Shown one piece after another: positions 58,301 to 64,000 of a stretch of 64,000 nt of DNA (the stretch's first letter is position 1; every line of letters begins with the position of its first letter). Made by a program: the position numbers and the translations under genes. The DNA is taken from the NCBI RefSeq assembly GCF_000002425.4, contig NC_037270.1:15523178-15587177 (forward strand). Reading direction: 5' to 3'. The stretch is from Physcomitrium patens. Taxonomy: Eukaryota > Streptophyta > Bryopsida > Funariales > Funariaceae. Under the pieces are notes generated by a model. That model saw only the letters and a program-made list of their open reading frames with translations. It did not search any database and had not been told where the DNA came from.

Positions 58301-60300
58301 TGAGACTTAAAAGAATTATGCTTGATATCATAAACAAGAGGATCAAAGGACATATTTAATTGAATTTGCTTGATAAAAGTTGAATCAACAATTAATATTG
58401 ATTTTATTGCTCAAAAAAAAATTGCTCGAGCTTCATGACAACCATTCTTTGTTCATTAAAAGTTGCATCTCTCTCTTTTGGTACAAAAAAAGAATGTTTA
58501 AAAAGTACATCTAATAATCTTTATTGTTTTCCATATCAATATGTGATCTTAAAATCAAAACTTAATAATAACATGTTCCAACAAGCTTGGCAAGAATTCA
58601 ATACATGTGTTGACATGAAAAACTTAAGGTTCTTGTGATTCATATATATGGTGACTAGATTAAAAGTGCCTTCTAAATAATGCCACCATTCTAAGAAAGA
58701 ATTCACAATTATAAAAAGTTTTTTATTGTAGATTTTGTAATTAATTTCTAATACTAAAAATTTCTTGGAATGAAAAGCTATTGAATGGAGTTTGTTATTT
58801 ACTCCTATTTTTGATAATACTGCACTCAACACAAAATTTGATGCACTTTTTCTATAAAAAATGCCTTAGAGAAGTCAATACTATAATAGTGTAGAAATAA
58901 ATTCTTTCTTCAAAACATCAAATGATGCTTTTTCTTCTTTACTTCACTTAAATTATTCATTATAAGTCAAATGTATAAGTGGAGCTATAACTTGAGAAAA
59001 ATTCTTGATAAAGATTTGGTTGTAATTAACAAAGCTCAAAAAGCATTGCACATCTCTTATTATTTTTAAAATCATCCAATCTATGATAGTCTGGACTTTC
59101 TTAAGATCTATCATAAGGCCTTTGTTGAAAATAATTGTATTCTAGAAAGTAAACTTGAGTAGAATAGAATATATACTTTTCTATCTTGATATATAATCTT
59201 GCATCTCTATGTTTTTGTAATACATGACAAAGATGAATTTTATGTTCTTTTATGTTCTTAGAATAGATTAGAATGTTGTCGAAATAAAAAATAACAAAAT
59301 CTTCAAAAAACTCACAAAAAATGTCATTTATAAGATGTTGAAAAGTGACTGATGAATTTGTAAGTTGAAAAAGCATGAAATTATATTTGAAATATTTATA
59401 TCTAGTTCAAAAAGAAAACTTCTATTTATCCCCTTCTTCAATAGATATCATGTTATATGCTCATTTTAGATCTATTTTGATGCGAATCTTTACTTGATTG
59501 ACTTAATTAAGAAGTCGTAAAATCAAAGGTAAAGAATACCTATTCTTAATTGTGATCTTATCAAATTGTTGATAGTCTTTGCATATCTATAGATATCCAT
59601 TTTTTTTCTTACAAACAATATAAGAGCTCCTATTGAAGATTTTGAATGGTATATAAAGTTCTTGGCTAACTTCTTATTAATATTTTTCTTTAATACAACT
59701 AATTTTTTCTATGATAAGATATAAATTGATTCAAATGATAGTTGAATTCTTTCTTGAAGATCAATTGAACAATCTTTTAGAAAAATATTTATATTCTTTT
59801 TTTAAAATAAATCTTCAAAATTTTAATATTAGCTAAAAATATCACTTGATGTCTTTATACCATCAAAAATGAGCATGGCATATATAGAAAAAGATAACCT
59901 TTTTATTACCACATGTATAAAAGCTCTTATATTTATTAGTCAAAGATTACATATATTAAGTTTATATATTTCTACTTGACTAATGAAATTTTAGGTTAAA
60001 CTACAAACAACCATCTATGACTTCTATATGTACGGATTTAGCTTTCTTGATTAAAGATACTTTTTATTTTTTGACAAAATCTTTGTTTATAAAATAAGTT
60101 GAGGCTCTTCAATCGAATAAAGCAAAGACTTTATGATTTTTAGATCTTAAACAAACATCTATTGTAAAACAAGATCAAGGATTTGAATAAAAAATAGAAT
60201 CTTTACTATATATTGGACATGATTTCAATTATACAATCTCTATTATAGCTGAACAAATTCGTTTTTTTACACATTGTTTTCTTTAGCCACCATGCTCTTC
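55354..60300 (-). pseudogene. pol pseudogene of element H (protease to chromodomain), split by R2
   Basis: Minus strand: protease about 60300-59880 (ALLDSKSLNLFYKQRF-like), RT about 59760-59050, RNase H 58832-58536 and integrase about 58440-55800 with the R2 insertion at 57606-56035. The chromodomain is at about 55600-55360. The RT active site reads YFDN in FYFDNILIYSKN (second Asp to Asn). The RNase H motif TDHKNL has become MNHKNL. Both changes are G-to-A on the coding strand. Stops are numerous, but most open pieces are collinear. Confidence 0.78.
56035..57606 (-). mobile_element. R2 repeat, copy 3, inserted in the integrase of element H
   Basis: Starts TGTTATATTACATGAAATC and ends TTATAACATGACA. 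In reverse it matches 9353-10868 over both ends, the telomere-like tract (56275-56560 here) and the segment CTTAGGATCTGATTTTGACC (57275-57294). Integrase text of element H is found on both sides (CATCAAATTATC on the left, GTTGTCCAATCATCTTGATG on the right). A clean 5-bp duplication is not evident. Confidence 0.65.
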
Positions 60301-60349
60301 AGTATGTAATTATGTTATTTCTTTAGACAATGTTGAGGAATGTGCTTAA

Positions 60350-61200
60350 TTTTTCTACAATATAAGCAGAAACCTTCTTGATAGTATTCAATCTTTTTTA
60401 TTCAATGAGAAGTTTAATTTTTACCATATCACATTGCATTGGTTCTGGTCTTAATGAATAAATTTCTAAAAACTTAAGAATTGTTGTTATTACTTAACTT
60501 GTTCCCTTCTAGCAAAATCTTTGTTCTTAACACCTTTTAAATAGTCAATTGTCATATGCAATGACTTTAGCAATAAGTTATTTTAAAGAATCTACTTTTG
60601 ACATTATCAATTATAAATCTTTGATATTATTCTTTAATGCATATCAAAATTGATTGATAAGAGTTTTGTTATTCCAATCCACATCATAAGTGAGGTTTTG
60701 GAAGTTAATAGTATATATGGTCGATAACCGTGATCTTTATGGTAAAGATAAGAATTTAGTTTTTATTATTCTTTTTTGATTACTTTCTCCAAATGTTGCA
60801 ATAAAAAATTCAAAGAATGAATTTAAACCATAAAAGAATTATGAAATATTTTCCATCAAAGATGCAAACCAAGAAAGAATACTTCTAGATAGAAGTGTGC
60901 CTATGAATCCAACTTAAATAAATCCAATAAGATATTGGAAAAGATGAAACCTTAGATAGAACTTGATTTATTGTAGAAAATTTGAAATTTTACTCTTATT
61001 CTATCAAACTTCTTTGGCATATTAATTCTTACTTTTTGTTTTTTTATAAAAGCAAGACTTCTTAGATTTAATTGTGGGGACAATTTACTTGCTTCTCTCA
61101 ATTGCACAACTTCTTGGCATAGACTTTGGACTTCTTTCATAGGTATAGGAATAGTATTTTTGTGGTTGGCATTAGTGATGTGTGAAATTTCTACCATTGT
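60350..61200 (-). pseudogene. gag pseudogene of element H
   Basis: The minus-strand piece 61197-60952 reads MVEISHITNANHKNTIPIPM, KEVQSLCQEVVQLREASKLS and INMPKKFDRIRVKFQIF, a direct match to the element G Gag N-terminus and core (FDGTRSKFQGF decayed). The rest runs on to about 60350, where the zinc-knuckle words (YCRK-like) are visible. Frequent stops. Confidence 0.75.
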
Positions 61201-61339
61201 ATTGATAAGCTTGTAAAAATCTGCAATAACTATAAATCTATTCTCATTTTAAACAACTTAATAAATTCAAAAATCAAATAAAAGAAGAATAATCTGCAAC
61301 CTTTAATATCAAATGAAAATTTTCACAAAGAGAGGTAAT

Positions 61340-61900
61340 TTATGTCTACATGTAATTACATAAGTAAATATTAGAATAAATATGTATGTCTATGACATAA
61401 GTGAAAAATGAATCAAAAAAAGATAAAAAATCAAAAATAAGAAAAATATATATATATTTAAAAAGAAATTGGAATGACTATTATCAAAAGCTAGAACATT
61501 AGAGATTCTTAAAATTAGACTAAAAGTAAGAAAGAAATTGACAAGAGTGAAGAAAGCTTCACTCTTACTTCTATATATACTATCTATCTAAAAGCTATGT
61601 AGCAACATTCTATAGGATTTCCAACATATATCCAATTTATGAGACATATGTCTTAACTCACAAAACAAATTTTCTACATTTGTTTGTTAGATTGTACCAC
61701 AAGCTACCAATATGTGTAACACATGGCTAATTTGTTAATTAAATTTCTAATCTATCAATTATCTATAGACATGTATAAAGGTAAAACCGTATCTATGAAA
61801 CTTTTAGAAAGCTTTTCTATAAGATATTATCAAATTAACCTATTTTTACCTACTTCTATCTATTCATATTATCTACATAAGTATATATATGTTTGTGACA
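61340..61900 (-). mobile_element. Alpha LTR (61398-61900) plus 58-bp LTR end fragment (61340-61397)
   Basis: 61340-61397 is the reversed first 58 bp of an LTR and ends CTATGACA. A second, nearly full LTR in the same orientation follows directly and ends GTTTGTGACA at 61900. One of them is probably the 5' LTR of element H after a rearrangement. A 5-bp duplication was not found. Confidence 0.65.
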
Positions 61901-61936
61901 TTTATCATCTATCTATAAACAAAAAAAAGATTAAAA

Positions 61937-62529
61937 TATGTGATAAATATAATTCATTTTTTTTAGGCTTTTTTAACATATGATTATTATTCCTTATAGA
62001 ACTTATCTCTAAAAGGAAGGTAATGTCATTGATATAACTAACACTAGTAATTATTTAGATAATAGAAGTGAAATAGAAATAAATAAAGTAGATAAATTTT
62101 ATAATAACTTATGGAAATTTTTCTTAAAAGCTTTATAGACAAGAATTTGACTTTATATGTATTTATACGTGATTGATAGGTTGAAAACTTGGCCAACAAG
62201 TTAGCCATATTGCACGTGTATAAGAAACTTGACTTACAAGTTAGATATGTATTTTATAAGATTGATATGTATTAGACATTATATAGAACATTGCCATATA
62301 GCTCCTATTTACATAATATGTATAAAAGCAAGAGTGAGGCCTTCTTAATTCTTGCCAATTTTGTTCTTATTTTTACTCTAGTTTTAAGTGTTTGTAACTT
62401 TCTTATCTTTGGCAATAGTCATTCTATTTTCTTCTTCAATATACATACTTTTTTATTCCCTTTACATCATCTTTCTTTGAAACACATTTCATTTATTTAA
62501 TTACATTCTTCAAGTTCTTATTCTTGACA
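61937..62529 (+). mobile_element. Element I: ORF3 end, purine tract and 3' LTR of another alpha element
   Basis: GTGATAAATATAATTCATTTT (61937 onward) matches the last codons of ORF3 at 6440-6470. AAAAGGAAGGTAA is the purine tract. The LTR runs from TGTCATTGATATAAC (62024) to TTATTCTTGACA (62529), 506 bp. The body upstream is missing. Confidence 0.72.
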
Positions 62530-63032
62530 ATTACAAATCACAATGTAATTTAGAAGACAAGGAAAAATTAGCCCGATTGTAATTACTACTCCTATTATCT
62601 TTTTCTTCCTCAATGAAATTTGGGATTATTTTATGGTAATGCTGTCAATAATAAACCTCATATTAAGTGCTTCTATTGGAATAATATTAATCTCACTAAT
62701 AATAGAATACCTTATTAACTTTATAAAGGAATTCGAAATTATAGAATGATTGTTTTTATTTTTACATGATTCCAGAATTAAAAATATAAGTATAGTGTGA
62801 ACAGAAAAAATCAAAATAAAATCATTCAAAAAACGTAGAGTAATACCATGAAATCATATAAGCTGTAAATGAATTATCTTTTAATTGCTTCTACTCATTT
62901 ATATCATAAGCTCGGGATTAATTGATTTGGACCTATATAATGTTAACACGTAGAAAAAATGATATAACCTAATTTACATGTAATGTTTTGTCATATTGAT
63001 ACACACAACAACTAAGCAATCTGCACCAAATT

Positions 63033-63064
<32 letters not shown>

Positions 63065-64000
63065 ATTGAGTAATTTTTGACTGGCCATTACTGTGAAAGT
63101 GGATTACTTGTTCACATTCCGATTCATCTTACAAATAGCACTGCATCTTATCTATCTATCTGAATGTACGTGCATATATCAAAAAGATAAAGATCATACA
63201 TTATACTTGATCATAAAATACTGTAAAGTATTTGCTCAAAATAATTTAATAAAAAACTTGTAGAAATAATAGTAATCATATACATATTTTATACACATCT
63301 ATAAATAGTTAGAATTTCAATGCATGATAAGCACTTCAAATAAGATGCATGTACAGAAATTACAAAAGTGATGAAATTAAGAGTATACAAAATTTCATTG
63401 TTTGGTAAGAAGAAGGATAATGTATTCATATGTATATATTAATATCTATATCTGTTTTTTCATTAAATTTAAAAACTAGAATTTATATTATAAAAATTAG
63501 ATTAGATTACCTCACAGTAAAAGATGTGCAATAAATCGTGTTCAGATGATTTCAGTTATTTTGAATGTTGTTCTTTAGAAATTCTGTGTTCGGAACCAGA
63601 TTGTCACTTTGGTTTTATTTAGTTTTAACCATAGTATTAGCTAGGGTAATACACAATTCCTAAAAGCATTATTCCAAATGTTGATAAGAAATCATAATCA
63701 TATTTACAATGACAACCGTTTGTGACAATGGAGAGGATAAATAAAGACTGTGTTAAATCAGAAGTCATTCCAGAACACAAACCATGGACTTTAATACATA
63801 AACATCTGACGCACAGAATGACTAATTTAGGAGAGATTTGTGGCAGAGTGGTCATGTGGGCGCCAAGAATCGGCATGTAATCACTGACACACGAAGTCAT
63901 AGGAAGAGGTATTGCGAGAGAGGAAGATATTCTGTTTCCATTTGTATTGATTGAGGGGGGAGAGGGGTACTTTCCAACTCCAAAGTGACACGTGTGCGAG
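62530..64000. other. Right-hand flank, probably host sequence; no gene established
   Basis: No similarity to the element families. An (AT) run lies at 63040-63063. After about 63540 GC content rises. An 87-codon minus-strand open frame (63637-63900, MTSCVSDYMPILGAHMTTLP...) has no recognised motif and could be chance. ACACGTGT at 63988-63995 contains the plant G-box core CACGTG, which could belong to a promoter beyond the window. Confidence 0.4.

Larger units (their letters stand above)
54783..61340 (-). mobile_element. Element H: near-complete alpha-family Ty3 element on the minus strand
   Basis: Right to left: leader (61340-61250), gag, protease, RT, RNase H, integrase (split by an R2 repeat at 56035-57606), chromodomain, ORF3, purine tract and about 105 bp of the 3' LTR. 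The 5' LTR is replaced by LTR fragments at 61340-61900. The Gag subtype is that of F and G. Confidence 0.83.

Noticed and set aside
63637-63900. 87-codon minus-strand open frame near the right edge as a gene
   Set aside because: No motif or supporting context inside the window; kept only as a remark in the flank entry.

Overview
The window looks like transposon-dominated, very AT-rich plant nuclear DNA, with no intact protein-coding gene that I can support. Three things point to a land plant: Ty3 chromoviruses and a Ty1/copia element with tRNA-iMet-type primer sites, plant-type leucine-rich repeats (LRRs) in the style of NLR resistance proteins, and degenerate TTTAGGG-like repeats. The Ty3 elements have a Gag with a PxKFDGTRSKF motif and a C-terminal chromodomain. 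From memory this resembles the Tcn1-like chromoviruses of mosses and other non-seed plants; that placement is inference.

Layout. 1-739 is the 3' tail of element A. 855-6565 is element B (Ty3, +). 7204-8545 and 9353-10868 are copies of a repeat I call R2, which carries a telomere-like tract. 11564-22456 is a copia element whose 3' half lies inverted. Its leader is interrupted by the youngest element here, C (Ty3, 12286-18447, TSD GACAC, nearly identical LTRs). 22457-24225 is the 5' end of element D. 24340-33006 holds two opposed clusters of NLR-like LRR pseudogenes and a large inverted repeat (arms 26708-28623 and 31315-33006). 33140-36435 is element E (-). 38555-51342 is element F (-), interrupted by a 1,140-bp solo LTR of another family, a solo LTR of its own family and the complete element G (44575-50736, +). 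52931-54782 is a more GC-rich, ORF-poor island. 54783-61340 is element H (-), interrupted by R2. 61340-62529 holds LTR debris. 62530-64000 is probably host flank.

I call the AT-rich Ty3 family with LTRs of about 545 bp 'alpha' (A, B, D-H and at least three solo LTRs with perfect 5-bp TSDs). I call element C 'beta'. In both, the order is LTR - PBS - gag - pol (PR-RT-RNaseH-IN-chromodomain) - ORF3 - PPT - LTR, with pol in the -1 register relative to gag in the copies where both can be read.

The most interesting observations are: (i) a small uncharacterised ORF3 between the chromodomain and the 3' LTR, exactly 141 codons in three independent alpha copies and recognisable in beta; (ii) the beta LTR has arrays of perfect heat-shock-element pentamers upstream of its TATA box; (iii) element C has LTRs differing at only three bases plus one 10-bp repeat unit, yet carries about 17 nonsense codons, essentially all explicable as C-to-T or G-to-A, with no frameshift in gag or pol; (iv) the LRR clusters and flanking repeat form a very large potential hairpin.
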